Positions 46,234 through 59,387 of a stretch of DNA of 64,000 nt are shown piece after piece. A program made the position numbers and the translations under genes. The stretch is from Lineus longissimus (taxonomy: Eukaryota; Nemertea; Pilidiophora; Heteronemertea; Lineidae). Position 1 is the stretch's first letter; each line of letters begins with the position of its first letter. The stretch is from NCBI RefSeq assembly GCF_910592395.1, contig NC_088314.1:15055449-15119448 (forward strand). Direction: 5' to 3'. Below the pieces are notes generated by a model, which did no database searches, was not told where the DNA came from, and saw only the letters and a list, made by a program, of their open reading frames with translations.

Positions 46234-47162
46234 ATAATAAACAAACCAACAATAGACCTTTCCCCAAATGCCCTTCCCCATTGTTAACTTCCCTTTCCCA
46301 TGCCTTACCGAGCTTGGGAGGGGGAGGGGTGGGGGTGGGGGTCCTGGGGCCAGGTGATTCAATTAAACTAAATATGTATCAGAAGCTAGGCAGATCAAGA
46401 ACAGATACCGGTACAGTTGTGTGTGGGCATTAAATCAAGGCAAGAGTTTGGTCGAATAACCTCGTGTCCGAGCTCTGTCTGGCGCCTAAATGGCTTCCTG
46501 GCCGCAGACGACCTCCCTGGTGACGGGAAGCCCCTGTGACGATATCGATGACGTCACCGCAGCCAGGCAGCCACGTGTCCCTGGCGACAGTGGCGACAGT
46601 GACGTCAGTGAGGGCTCAAACTGGCCGTGCTCGACGTTCAGGGCCGAATTTGGCACTCGAACGGGGGGAGGGGGGGGGGGGGCACCCGCCAGTCGAAAGA
46701 GCAGCGCCAGGCCTACATGAAACGCGTGTGAAAAGGTGGGCATGCTTGGAATAGTTCTCCGTCGGTTGCCGTTGGAAGATTCGCTTGGAAATAACTTGCT
46801 CACCGCCTCGATTGGCTTGTGTCGTTCCGCGCGGTGTTTGCGACCTACATTCAGACGCCCTAATCGGACGGACTCACCTCGAACTCCCAGGGCCCGCGAA
46901 GCCAGTCACACGCCCAGAACAGCTTGGCCACCGCGGGACGAGGCGCGTCCTTCGACTTTCTAAGGAACTACTGTGCTGGGGGGGACACTCCTCGCTCCAC
47001 GGACAATTTGCCTTGTCGATTCCCGAGGACACTGGCACCTGCAACGTCGTCTGCTGCCATCTGGCGTTGACCAAATCAACTACGTCACACGCAGCCGAAA
47101 CGTCACGGCTTGGACAATTCACGCCGTTTGCAACATGTAGAATTTTCGAAGCCGACGCCGGC

Positions 47163-47348
47163 ATCGCTTCTCGGCCTATTGGCTAAGATCAAAGTGTAGT
47201 ATCTGTTCTTATCAGCTTAATATCTGATACGCACCTCATTGAGGTGCTTCGATATTAAACTGATTTTTGGACCTCGGCGAGATGTCAGGGGCTTGCTCCG
47301 CTCTCGCCACGGGTTGGCCTGGTATTGCAGTACCTCCAGGATCGGCCC
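47163..47348 (+). ncRNA. U2 spliceosomal snRNA, intact copy 3
   Basis: Same RNA sequence as copy 1. The spacer downstream carries a private T-to-G change in the G-rich stretch at about 47451. Confidence 0.97.
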
Positions 47349-48277
47349 ATAATAAACAAACCAACAATAGACCTTTCCCCAAATGCCCTTCCCCATTGTT
47401 AACTTCCCTTTCCCATGCCTTACCGAGCTTGGGAGGGGGAGGGGTGGGGGGGGGGGTCCTGGGGCCAGGTGATTCAATTAAACTAAATATGTATCAGAAG
47501 CTAGGCAGATCAAGAACAGATACCGGTACAGTTGTGTGTGGGCATTAAATCAAGGCAAGAGTTTGGTCGAATAACCTCGTGTCCGAGCTCTGTCTGGCGC
47601 CTAAATGGCTTCCTGGCCGCAGACGACCTCCCTGGTGACGGGAAGCCCCTGTGACGATATCGATGACGTCACCGCAGCCAGGCAGCCACGTGTCCCTGGC
47701 GACAGTGGCGACAGTGACGTCAGTGAGGGCTCAAACTGGCCGTGCTCGACGTTCAGGGCCGAATTTGGCACTCGAACGGGGGGAGGGGGGGGGGGGGCAC
47801 CCGCCAGTCGAAAGAGCAGCGCCAGGCCTACATGAAACGCGTGTGAAAAGGTGGGCATGCTTGGAATAGTTCTCCGTCGGTTGCCGTTGGAAGATTCGCT
47901 TGGAAATAACTTGCTCACCGCCTCGATTGGCTTGTGTCGTTCCGCGCGGTGTTTGCGACCTACATTCAGACGCCCTAATCGGACGGACTCACCTCGAACT
48001 CCCAGGGCCCGCGAAGCCAGTCACACGCCCAGAACAGCTTGGCCACCGCGGGACGAGGCGCGTCCTTCGACTTTCTAAGGAACTACTGTGCTGGGGGGGA
48101 CACTCCTCGCTCCACGGACAATTTGCCTTGTCGATTCCCGAGGACACTGGCACCTGCAACGTCGTCTGCTGCCATCTGGCGTTGACCAAATCAACTACGT
48201 CACACGCAGCCGAAACGTCACGGCTTGGACAATTCACGCCGTTTGCAACATGTAGAATTTTCGAAGCCGACGCCGGC

Positions 48278-48463
48278 ATCGCTTCTCGGCCTATTGGCTA
48301 AGATCAAAGTGTAGTATCTGTTCTTATCAGCTTAATATCTGATACGCACCTCATTGAGGTGCTTCGATATTAAACTGATTTTTGGACCTCGGCGAGATGT
48401 CAGGGGCTTGCTCCGCTCTCGCCACGGGTTGGCCTGGTATTGCAGTACCTCCAGGATCGGCCC
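48278..48463 (+). ncRNA. U2 spliceosomal snRNA, intact copy 4
   Basis: Same RNA sequence as copy 1; PSE, spacer and spacing are unchanged. Confidence 0.97.
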
Positions 48464-49393
48464 ATAATAAACAAACCAACAATAGACCTTTCCCCAAATG
48501 CCCTTCCCCATTGTTAACTTCCCTTTCCCATGCCTTACCGAGCTTGGGAGGGGGAGGGGTGGGGGTGGGGGTCCTGGGGCCAGGTGATTCAATTAAACTA
48601 AATATGTATCAGAAGCTAGGCAGATCAAGAACAGATACCGGTACAGTTGTGTGTGGGCATTAAATCAAGGCAAGAGTTTGGTCGAATAACCTCGTGTCCG
48701 AGCTCTGTCTGGCGCCTAAATGGCTTCCTGGCCGCAGACGACCTCCCTGGTGACGGGAAGCCCCTGTGACGATATCGATGACGTCACCGCAGCCAGGCAG
48801 CCACGTGTCCCTGGCGACAGTGGCGACAGTGACGTCAGTGAGGGCTCAAACTGGCCGTGCTCGACGTTCAGGGCCGAATTTGGCACTCGAACGGGGGGAG
48901 GGGGGGGGGGGGGCACCCGCCAGTCGAAAGAGCAGCGCCAGGCCTACATGAAACGCGTGTGAAAAGGTGGGCATGCTTGGAATAGTTCTCCGTCGGTTGC
49001 CGTTGGAAGATTCGCTTGGAAATAACTTGCTCACCGCCTCGATTGGCTTGTGTCGTTCCGCGCGGTGTTTGCGACCTACATTCAGACGCCCTAATCGGAC
49101 GGACTCACCTCGAACTCCCAGGGCCCGCGAAGCCAGTCACACGCCCAGAACAGCTTGGCCACCGCGGGACGAGGCGCGTCCTTCGACTTTCTAAGGAACT
49201 ACTGTGCTGGGGGGGACACTCCTCGCTCCACGGACAATTTGCCTTGTCGATTCCCGAGGACACTGGCACCTGCAACGTCGTCTGCTGCCATCTGGCGTTG
49301 ACCAAATCAACTACGTCACACGCAGCCGAAACGTCACGGCTTGGACAATTCACGCCGTTTGCAACATGTAGAATTTTCGAAGCCGACGCCGGC

Positions 49394-49579
49394 ATCGCTT
49401 CTCGGCCTATTGGCTAAGATCAAAGTGTAGTATCTGTTCTTATCAGCTTAATATCTGATACGCACCTCATTGAGGTGCTTCGATATTAAACTGATTTTTG
49501 GACCTCGGCGAGATGTCAGGGGCTTGCTCCGCTCTCGCCACGGGTTGGCCTGGTATTGCAGTACCTCCAGGATCGGCCC
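49394..49579 (+). ncRNA. U2 spliceosomal snRNA, intact copy 5
   Basis: Same RNA sequence as copy 1. Its downstream spacer has GGGGTCGGGGTGGGGG (at about 49674) where copies 1-4 have GGGGTGGGGGTGGGGG. This C is shared with all four composite units that follow. Confidence 0.97.
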
Positions 49580-50509
49580 ATAATAAACAAACCAACAATA
49601 GACCTTTCCCCAAATGCCCTTCCCCATTGTTAACTTCCCTTTCCCATGCCTTACCGAGCTTGGGAGGGGGAGGGGTCGGGGTGGGGGTCCTGGGGCCAGG
49701 TGATTCAATTAAACTAAATATGTATCAGAAGCTAGGCAGATCAAGAACAGATACCGGTACAGTTGTGTGTGGGCATTAAATCAAGGCAAGAGTTTGGTCG
49801 AATAACCTCGTGTCCGAGCTCTGTCTGGCGCCTAAATGGCTTCCTGGCCGCAGACGACCTCCCTGGTGACGGGAAGCCCCTGTGACGATATCGATGACGT
49901 CACCGCAGCCAGGCAGCCACGTGTCCCTGGCGACAGTGGCGACAGTGACGTCAGTGAGGGCTCAAACTGGCCGTGCTCGACGTTCAGGGCCGAATTTGGC
50001 ACTCGAACGGGGGGAGGGGGGGGGGGGGGCACCCGCCAGTCGAAAGAGCAGCGCCAGGCCTACATGAAACGCGTGTGAAAAGGTGGGCATGCTTGGAATA
50101 GTTCTCCGTCGGTTGCCGTTGGAAGATTCGCTTGGAAATAACTTGCTCACCGCCTCGATTGGCTTGTGTCGTTCCGCGCGGTGTTTGCGACCTACATTCA
50201 GACGCCCTAATCGGACGGACTCACCTCGAACTCCCAGGGCCCGCGAAGCCAGTCACACGCCCAGAACAGCTTGGCCACCGCGGGACGAGGCGCGTCCTTC
50301 GACTTTCTAAGGAACTACTGTGCTGGGGGGGACACTCCTCGCTCCACGGACAATTTGCCTTGTCGATTCCCGAGGACACTGGCACCTGCAACGTCGTCTG
50401 CTGCCATCTGGCGTTGACCAAATCAACTACGTCACACGCAGCCGAAACGTCACGGCTTGGACAATTCACGCCGTTTGCAACATGTAGAATTTTCGAAGCC
50501 GACGCCGGC

Positions 50510-50560
50510 ATCGCTTCTCGGCCTATTGGCTAAGATCAAAGTGTAGTATCTGTTCTTATC
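50510..50560 (+). pseudogene. U2 snRNA 5' part, composite unit 1
   Basis: Perfect U2 nt 1-51 with its full upstream promoter, ended at TCTTATC by the insert. The first 51 nt may still be transcribed. Confidence 0.95.
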
Positions 50561-51647
50561 CGAACCTGCCATATTCCACTGTTCAATTTCCTTCAAAAAT
50601 ATATTTTTTTCCCTCTTGTTTTCTTTTTCCTTCATTCTTTTTGCATTTTACATCTTGCATAGTTAGTTGTAAATATTGTAAATATATGTATATAGGGTAT
50701 TAATTGAACGCACGCACAGAAATGTGAATTTTAAAACATAGTATAAAATTTTTTGGCGACTTAGATTAGCCCAGTTCCCAAGCAGGGGTCAGAATGAGAC
50801 CAGATGGATGGTCTCGACCCTTTGCACTGGGCGCACATATGTATATACTTGCCATTGAGCACTATAGGCACATTGTTTTAAACATGAGTTATGAATTATG
50901 TTATTAATTTATGTTTTAAACCTTTATGGTTTATGTTATTATGTTATTATTTTATGTTAGTATGCCTTCAATTTACACTGGCACGTTTTATCCACATTGA
51001 TTTAATCAGATAATTAAATGTTCCGTTTCTATTGGTGCTACAACAAAAATAATAAAATGTTAAATATCAAAATGCAATAAGTGGTGCCAATAGTTTTGAA
51101 TATTCCGTACACGTATATACTTGGTGCTCACATGTTAATTAATTCTTCCATTGGTGCTAAAACAAAAAAAGTAAACAGTTAAGATTATAAAGTGAAAATT
51201 AGTTTCAATGGACATTATTTGGAAGGCGTATATGTATGTATGTTTTGTAAATACTAAGTCTGGGTTCACAGAGAGCGTAAGGGGAGTACTGTGGGGACGG
51301 CAACGGGCCGTTTCGGTGCCGGGGTCGGCGACACAAAGTATGACGTCGGTCTGGGCATCGGGACGGTTCGGGGGCGGCTTCGCAGTAGTCCCCCAATTCC
51401 ATATGGAGTACTGTGGGATCGACGGGGCCGTCGCGACGCCGAGTGCTGTCTCGCCAATAGGGCTTTCAGCACGGGCGTCGGGACGGCACCGGACGGGCTC
51501 ACAGTAAAATAATGAAAAATTTTAAACAAATAGATACATCTTTTGTAAAACCCCTGTATACAGTAATTGTAAATGAATAATTGTATATGCCCGTTTGGAT
51601 ACGTGAAATAAAAGATACCCACTGCGGGTTTATGCTGCAAAAAAAAA
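50561..51647 (+). mobile_element. U2-inserted poly(A) retroelement, 1087 bp, copy 1
   Basis: It starts CGAACCTGCCATATTCC, is AT-rich for 700 bp, has a GC-rich block at about 51275-51510, an AATAAA at 51607 and a run of 9 A, followed by the duplicated target GTATCTGTTCTTATC. No long open frame, so it is either a 5'-truncated 3' end of a U2-specific LINE (LINE-A's 3' end is outside the window) or a non-autonomous partner. Its 3' sequence is unlike the LINE-B 3' UTR. The ORFs of 60-140 codons inside show no motif. Confidence 0.88.
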
Positions 51648-51797
51648 GTATCTGTTCTTATCAGCTTAATATCTGATACGCACCTCATTGAGGTGCTTCG
51701 ATATTAAACTGATTTTTGGACCTCGGCGAGATGTCAGGGGCTTGCTCCGCTCTCGCCACGGGTTGGCCTGGTATTGCAGTACCTCCAGGATCGGCCC
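51648..51797 (+). pseudogene. U2 snRNA 3' part, composite unit 1
   Basis: Begins with the duplicated 15-bp target and continues to the U2 3' end. It lacks its own promoter. Confidence 0.95.
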
Positions 51798-52728
51798 ATA
51801 ATAAACAAACCAACAATAGACCTTTCCCCAAATGCCCTTCCCCATTGTTAACTTCCCTTTCCCATGCCTTACCGAGCTTGGGAGGGGGAGGGGTCGGGGT
51901 GGGGGTCCTGGGGCCAGGTGATTCAATTAAACTAAATATGTATCAGAAGCTAGGCAGATCAAGAACAGATACCGGTACAGTTGTGTGTGGGCATTAAATC
52001 AAGGCAAGAGTTTGGTCGAATAACCTCGTGTCCGAGCTCTGTCTGGCGCCTAAATGGCTTCCTGGCCGCAGACGACCTCCCTGGTGACGGGAAGCCCCTG
52101 TGACGATATCGATGACGTCACCGCAGCCAGGCAGCCACGTGTCCCTGGCGACAGTGGCGACAGTGACGTCAGTGAGGGCTCAAACTGGCCGTGCTCGACG
52201 TTCAGGGCCGAATTTGGCACTCGAACGGGGGGAGGGGGGGGGGGGGGGCACCCGCCAGTCGAAAGAGCAGCGCCAGGCCTACATGAAACGCGTGTGAAAA
52301 GGTGGGCATGCTTGGAATAGTTCTCCGTCGGTTGCCGTTGGAAGATTCGCTTGGAAATAACTTGCTCACCGCCTCGATTGGCTTGTGTCGTTCCGCGCGG
52401 TGTTTGCGACCTACATTCAGACGCCCTAATCGGACGGACTCACCTCGAACTCCCAGGGCCCGCGAAGCCAGTCACACGCCCAGAACAGCTTGGCCACCGC
52501 GGGACGAGGCGCGTCCTTCGACTTTCTAAGGAACTACTGTGCTGGGGGGGACACTCCTCGCTCCACGGACAATTTGCCTTGTCGATTCCCGAGGACACTG
52601 GCACCTGCAACGTCGTCTGCTGCCATCTGGCGTTGACCAAATCAACTACGTCACACGCAGCCGAAACGTCACGGCTTGGACAATTCACGCCGTTTGCAAC
52701 ATGTAGAATTTTCGAAGCCGACGCCGGC

Positions 52729-52779
52729 ATCGCTTCTCGGCCTATTGGCTAAGATCAAAGTGTAGTATCTGTTCTTATC
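52729..52779 (+). pseudogene. U2 snRNA 5' part, composite unit 2
   Basis: Same as composite unit 1, 2219 bp downstream. Confidence 0.95.
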
Positions 52780-53866
52780 CGAACCTGCCATATTCCACTG
52801 TTCAATTTCCTTCAAAAATATATTTTTTTCCCTCTTGTTTTCTTTTTCCTTCATTCTTTTTGCATTTTACATCTTGCATAGTTAGTTGTAAATATTGTAA
52901 ATATATGTATATAGGGTATTAATTGAACGCACGCACAGAAATGTGAATTTTAAAACATAGTATAAAATTTTTTGGCGACTTAGATTAGCCCAGTTCCCAA
53001 GCAGGGGTCAGAATGAGACCAGATGGATGGTCTCGACCCTTTGCACTGGGCGCACATATGTATATACTTGCCATTGAGCACTATAGGCACATTGTTTTAA
53101 ACATGAGTTATGAATTATGTTATTAATTTATGTTTTAAACCTTTATGGTTTATGTTATTATGTTATTATTTTATGTTAGTATGCCTTCAATTTACACTGG
53201 CACGTTTTATCCACATTGATTTAATCAGATAATTAAATGTTCCGTTTCTATTGGTGCTACAACAAAAATAATAAAATGTTAAATATCAAAATGCAATAAG
53301 TGGTGCCAATAGTTTTGAATATTCCGTACACGTATATACTTGGTGCTCACATGTTAATTAATTCTTCCATTGGTGCTAAAACAAAAAAAGTAAACAGTTA
53401 AGATTATAAAGTGAAAATTAGTTTCAATGGACATTATTTGGAAGGCGTATATGTATGTATGTTTTGTAAATACTAAGTCTGGGTTCACAGAGAGCGTAAG
53501 GGGAGTACTGTGGGGACGGCAACGGGCCGTTTCGGTGCCGGGGTCGGCGACACAAAGTATGACGTCGGTCTGGGCATCGGGACGGTTCGGGGGCGGCTTC
53601 GCAGTAGTCCCCCAATTCCATATGGAGTACTGTGGGATCGACGGGGCCGTCGCGACGCCGAGTGCTGTCTCGCCAATAGGGCTTTCAGCACGGGCGTCGG
53701 GACGGCACCGGACGGGCTCACAGTAAAATAATGAAAAATTTTAAACAAATAGATACATCTTTTGTAAAACCCCTGTATACAGTAATTGTAAATGAATAAT
53801 TGTATATGCCCGTTTGGATACGTGAAATAAAAGATACCCACTGCGGGTTTATGCTGCAAAAAAAAA
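52780..53866 (+). mobile_element. U2-inserted poly(A) retroelement, copy 2
   Basis: No difference from copy 1 noticed, including the A-tail length; a separate insertion would not give the same tail and 5' end, so it is a duplicate of the same event. Confidence 0.88.
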
Positions 53867-54016
53867 GTATCTGTTCTTATCAGCTTAATATCTGATACGC
53901 ACCTCATTGAGGTGCTTCGATATTAAACTGATTTTTGGACCTCGGCGAGATGTCAGGGGCTTGCTCCGCTCTCGCCACGGGTTGGCCTGGTATTGCAGTA
54001 CCTCCAGGATCGGCCC
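53867..54016 (+). pseudogene. U2 snRNA 3' part, composite unit 2
   Basis: Target duplication plus U2 3' region, as in unit 1. Confidence 0.95.
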
Positions 54017-54947
54017 ATAATAAACAAACCAACAATAGACCTTTCCCCAAATGCCCTTCCCCATTGTTAACTTCCCTTTCCCATGCCTTACCGAGCTTGG
54101 GAGGGGGAGGGGTCGGGGTGGGGGTCCTGGGGCCAGGTGATTCAATTAAACTAAATATGTATCAGAAGCTAGGCAGATCAAGAACAGATACCGGTACAGT
54201 TGTGTGTGGGCATTAAATCAAGGCAAGAGTTTGGTCGAATAACCTCGTGTCCGAGCTCTGTCTGGCGCCTAAATGGCTTCCTGGCCGCAGACGACCTCCC
54301 TGGTGACGGGAAGCCCCTGTGACGATATCGATGACGTCACCGCAGCCAGGCAGCCACGTGTCCCTGGCGACAGTGGCGACAGTGACGTCAGTGAGGGCTC
54401 AAACTGGCCGTGCTCGACGTTCAGGGCCGAATTTGGCACTCGAACGGGGGGAGGGGGGGGGGGGGGGCACCCGCCAGTCGAAAGAGCAGCGCCAGGCCTA
54501 CATGAAACGCGTGTGAAAAGGTGGGCATGCTTGGAATAGTTCTCCGTCGGTTGCCGTTGGAAGATTCGCTTGGAAATAACTTGCTCACCGCCTCGATTGG
54601 CTTGTGTCGTTCCGCGCGGTGTTTGCGACCTACATTCAGACGCCCTAATCGGACGGACTCACCTCGAACTCCCAGGGCCCGCGAAGCCAGTCACACGCCC
54701 AGAACAGCTTGGCCACCGCGGGACGAGGCGCGTCCTTCGACTTTCTAAGGAACTACTGTGCTGGGGGGGACACTCCTCGCTCCACGGACAATTTGCCTTG
54801 TCGATTCCCGAGGACACTGGCACCTGCAACGTCGTCTGCTGCCATCTGGCGTTGACCAAATCAACTACGTCACACGCAGCCGAAACGTCACGGCTTGGAC
54901 AATTCACGCCGTTTGCAACATGTAGAATTTTCGAAGCCGACGCCGGC

Positions 54948-54998
54948 ATCGCTTCTCGGCCTATTGGCTAAGATCAAAGTGTAGTATCTGTTCTTATC
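54948..54998 (+). pseudogene. U2 snRNA 5' part, composite unit 3
   Basis: U2 nt 1-51 with intact promoter, ended at the same base. Confidence 0.95.
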
Positions 54999-56085
54999 CG
55001 AACCTGCCATATTCCACTGTTCAATTTCCTTCAAAAATATATTTTTTTCCCTCTTGTTTTCTTTTTCCTTCATTCTTTTTGCATTTTACATCTTGCATAG
55101 TTAGTTGTAAATATTGTAAATATATGTATATAGGGTATTAATTGAACGCACGCACAGAAATGTGAATTTTAAAACATAGTATAAAATTTTTTGGCGACTT
55201 AGATTAGCCCAGTTCCCAAGCAGGGGTCAGAATGAGACCAGATGGATGGTCTCGACCCTTTGCACTGGGCGCACATATGTATATACTTGCCATTGAGCAC
55301 TATAGGCACATTGTTTTAAACATGAGTTATGAATTATGTTATTAATTTATGTTTTAAACCTTTATGGTTTATGTTATTATGTTATTATTTTATGTTAGTA
55401 TGCCTTCAATTTACACTGGCACGTTTTATCCACATTGATTTAATCAGATAATTAAATGTTCCGTTTCTATTGGTGCTACAACAAAAATAATAAAATGTTA
55501 AATATCAAAATGCAATAAGTGGTGCCAATAGTTTTGAATATTCCGTACACGTATATACTTGGTGCTCACATGTTAATTAATTCTTCCATTGGTGCTAAAA
55601 CAAAAAAAGTAAACAGTTAAGATTATAAAGTGAAAATTAGTTTCAATGGACATTATTTGGAAGGCGTATATGTATGTATGTTTTGTAAATACTAAGTCTG
55701 GGTTCACAGAGAGCGTAAGGGGAGTACTGTGGGGACGGCAACGGGCCGTTTCGGTGCCGGGGTCGGCGACACAAAGTATGACGTCGGTCTGGGCATCGGG
55801 ACGGTTCGGGGGCGGCTTCGCAGTAGTCCCCCAATTCCATATGGAGTACTGTGGGATCGACGGGGCCGTCGCGACGCCGAGTGCTGTCTCGCCAATAGGG
55901 CTTTCAGCACGGGCGTCGGGACGGCACCGGACGGGCTCACAGTAAAATAATGAAAAATTTTAAACAAATAGATACATCTTTTGTAAAACCCCTGTATACA
56001 GTAATTGTAAATGAATAATTGTATATGCCCGTTTGGATACGTGAAATAAAAGATACCCACTGCGGGTTTATGCTGCAAAAAAAAA
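54999..56085 (+). mobile_element. U2-inserted poly(A) retroelement, copy 3
   Basis: Same 5' end, length and tail as copies 1 and 2. Confidence 0.88.
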
Positions 56086-56235
56086 GTATCTGTTCTTATC
56101 AGCTTAATATCTGATACGCACCTCATTGAGGTGCTTCGATATTAAACTGATTTTTGGACCTCGGCGAGATGTCAGGGGCTTGCTCCGCTCTCGCCACGGG
56201 TTGGCCTGGTATTGCAGTACCTCCAGGATCGGCCC
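56086..56235 (+). pseudogene. U2 snRNA 3' part, composite unit 3
   Basis: Target duplication plus U2 3' region. Confidence 0.95.
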
Positions 56236-57166
56236 ATAATAAACAAACCAACAATAGACCTTTCCCCAAATGCCCTTCCCCATTGTTAACTTCCCTTTCC
56301 CATGCCTTACCGAGCTTGGGAGGGGGAGGGGTCGGGGTGGGGGTCCTGGGGCCAGGTGATTCAATTAAACTAAATATGTATCAGAAGCTAGGCAGATCAA
56401 GAACAGATACCGGTACAGTTGTGTGTGGGCATTAAATCAAGGCAAGAGTTTGGTCGAATAACCTCGTGTCCGAGCTCTGTCTGGCGCCTAAATGGCTTCC
56501 TGGCCGCAGACGACCTCCCTGGTGACGGGAAGCCCCTGTGACGATATCGATGACGTCACCGCAGCCAGGCAGCCACGTGTCCCTGGCGACAGTGGCGACA
56601 GTGACGTCAGTGAGGGCTCAAACTGGCCGTGCTCGACGTTCAGGGCCGAATTTGGCACTCGAACGGGGGGAGGGGGGGGGGGGGGGCACCCGCCAGTCGA
56701 AAGAGCAGCGCCAGGCCTACATGAAACGCGTGTGAAAAGGTGGGCATGCTTGGAATAGTTCTCCGTCGGTTGCCGTTGGAAGATTCGCTTGGAAATAACT
56801 TGCTCACCGCCTCGATTGGCTTGTGTCGTTCCGCGCGGTGTTTGCGACCTACATTCAGACGCCCTAATCGGACGGACTCACCTCGAACTCCCAGGGCCCG
56901 CGAAGCCAGTCACACGCCCAGAACAGCTTGGCCACCGCGGGACGAGGCGCGTCCTTCGACTTTCTAAGGAACTACTGTGCTGGGGGGGACACTCCTCGCT
57001 CCACGGACAATTTGCCTTGTCGATTCCCGAGGACACTGGCACCTGCAACGTCGTCTGCTGCCATCTGGCGTTGACCAAATCAACTACGTCACACGCAGCC
57101 GAAACGTCACGGCTTGGACAATTCACGCCGTTTGCAACATGTAGAATTTTCGAAGCCGACGCCGGC

Positions 57167-57217
57167 ATCGCTTCTCGGCCTATTGGCTAAGATCAAAGTG
57201 TAGTATCTGTTCTTATC
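57167..57217 (+). pseudogene. U2 snRNA 5' part, composite unit 4
   Basis: U2 nt 1-51 with intact promoter, ended at the same base. Confidence 0.95.
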
Positions 57218-58304
57218 CGAACCTGCCATATTCCACTGTTCAATTTCCTTCAAAAATATATTTTTTTCCCTCTTGTTTTCTTTTTCCTTCATTCTTTTTG
57301 CATTTTACATCTTGCATAGTTAGTTGTAAATATTGTAAATATATGTATATAGGGTATTAATTGAACGCACGCACAGAAATGTGAATTTTAAAACATAGTA
57401 TAAAATTTTTTGGCGACTTAGATTAGCCCAGTTCCCAAGCAGGGGTCAGAATGAGACCAGATGGATGGTCTCGACCCTTTGCACTGGGCGCACATATGTA
57501 TATACTTGCCATTGAGCACTATAGGCACATTGTTTTAAACATGAGTTATGAATTATGTTATTAATTTATGTTTTAAACCTTTATGGTTTATGTTATTATG
57601 TTATTATTTTATGTTAGTATGCCTTCAATTTACACTGGCACGTTTTATCCACATTGATTTAATCAGATAATTAAATGTTCCGTTTCTATTGGTGCTACAA
57701 CAAAAATAATAAAATGTTAAATATCAAAATGCAATAAGTGGTGCCAATAGTTTTGAATATTCCGTACACGTATATACTTGGTGCTCACATGTTAATTAAT
57801 TCTTCCATTGGTGCTAAAACAAAAAAAGTAAACAGTTAAGATTATAAAGTGAAAATTAGTTTCAATGGACATTATTTGGAAGGCGTATATGTATGTATGT
57901 TTTGTAAATACTAAGTCTGGGTTCACAGAGAGCGTAAGGGGAGTACTGTGGGGACGGCAACGGGCCGTTTCGGTGCCGGGGTCGGCGACACAAAGTATGA
58001 CGTCGGTCTGGGCATCGGGACGGTTCGGGGGCGGCTTCGCAGTAGTCCCCCAATTCCATATGGAGTACTGTGGGATCGACGGGGCCGTCGCGACGCCGAG
58101 TGCTGTCTCGCCAATAGGGCTTTCAGCACGGGCGTCGGGACGGCACCGGACGGGCTCACAGTAAAATAATGAAAAATTTTAAACAAATAGATACATCTTT
58201 TGTAAAACCCCTGTATACAGTAATTGTAAATGAATAATTGTATATGCCCGTTTGGATACGTGAAATAAAAGATACCCACTGCGGGTTTATGCTGCAAAAA
58301 AAAA
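57218..58304 (+). mobile_element. U2-inserted poly(A) retroelement, copy 4
   Basis: Same as copies 1-3. The unit's downstream spacer has a longer G-run (about 58884-58907) than the others. Confidence 0.88.
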
Positions 58305-58454
58305 GTATCTGTTCTTATCAGCTTAATATCTGATACGCACCTCATTGAGGTGCTTCGATATTAAACTGATTTTTGGACCTCGGCGAGATGTCAGGGGCTT
58401 GCTCCGCTCTCGCCACGGGTTGGCCTGGTATTGCAGTACCTCCAGGATCGGCCC
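58305..58454 (+). pseudogene. U2 snRNA 3' part, composite unit 4
   Basis: Target duplication plus U2 3' region; its spacer leads to the last U2 promoter. Confidence 0.95.
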
Positions 58455-59387
58455 ATAATAAACAAACCAACAATAGACCTTTCCCCAAATGCCCTTCCCC
58501 ATTGTTAACTTCCCTTTCCCATGCCTTACCGAGCTTGGGAGGGGGAGGGGTCGGGGTGGGGGTCCTGGGGCCAGGTGATTCAATTAAACTAAATATGTAT
58601 CAGAAGCTAGGCAGATCAAGAACAGATACCGGTACAGTTGTGTGTGGGCATTAAATCAAGGCAAGAGTTTGGTCGAATAACCTCGTGTCCGAGCTCTGTC
58701 TGGCGCCTAAATGGCTTCCTGGCCGCAGACGACCTCCCTGGTGACGGGAAGCCCCTGTGACGATATCGATGACGTCACCGCAGCCAGGCAGCCACGTGTC
58801 CCTGGCGACAGTGGCGACAGTGACGTCAGTGAGGGCTCAAACTGGCCGTGCTCGACGTTCAGGGCCGAATTTGGCACTCGAACGGGGGGAGGGGGGGGGG
58901 GGGGGGGCACCCGCCAGTCGAAAGAGCAGCGCCAGGCCTACATGAAACGCGTGTGAAAAGGTGGGCATGCTTGGAATAGTTCTCCGTCGGTTGCCGTTGG
59001 AAGATTCGCTTGGAAATAACTTGCTCACCGCCTCGATTGGCTTGTGTCGTTCCGCGCGGTGTTTGCGACCTACATTCAGACGCCCTAATCGGACGGACTC
59101 ACCTCGAACTCCCAGGGCCCGCGAAGCCAGTCACACGCCCAGAACAGCTTGGCCACCGCGGGACGAGGCGCGTCCTTCGACTTTCTAAGGAACTACTGTG
59201 CTGGGGGGGACACTCCTCGCTCCACGGACAATTTGCCTTGTCGATTCCCGAGGACACTGGCACCTGCAACGTCGTCTGCTGCCATCTGGCGTTGACCAAA
59301 TCAACTACGTCACACGCAGCCGAAACGTCACGGCTTGGACAATTCACGCCGTTTGCAACATGTAGAATTTTCGAAGCCGACGCCGGC

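Noticed and set aside
50561-51647. Insert as an LTR retrotransposon or solo LTR
   Set aside because: It has a terminal A run, a 15-bp duplication and no TG...CA ends; these point to target-primed reverse transcription.
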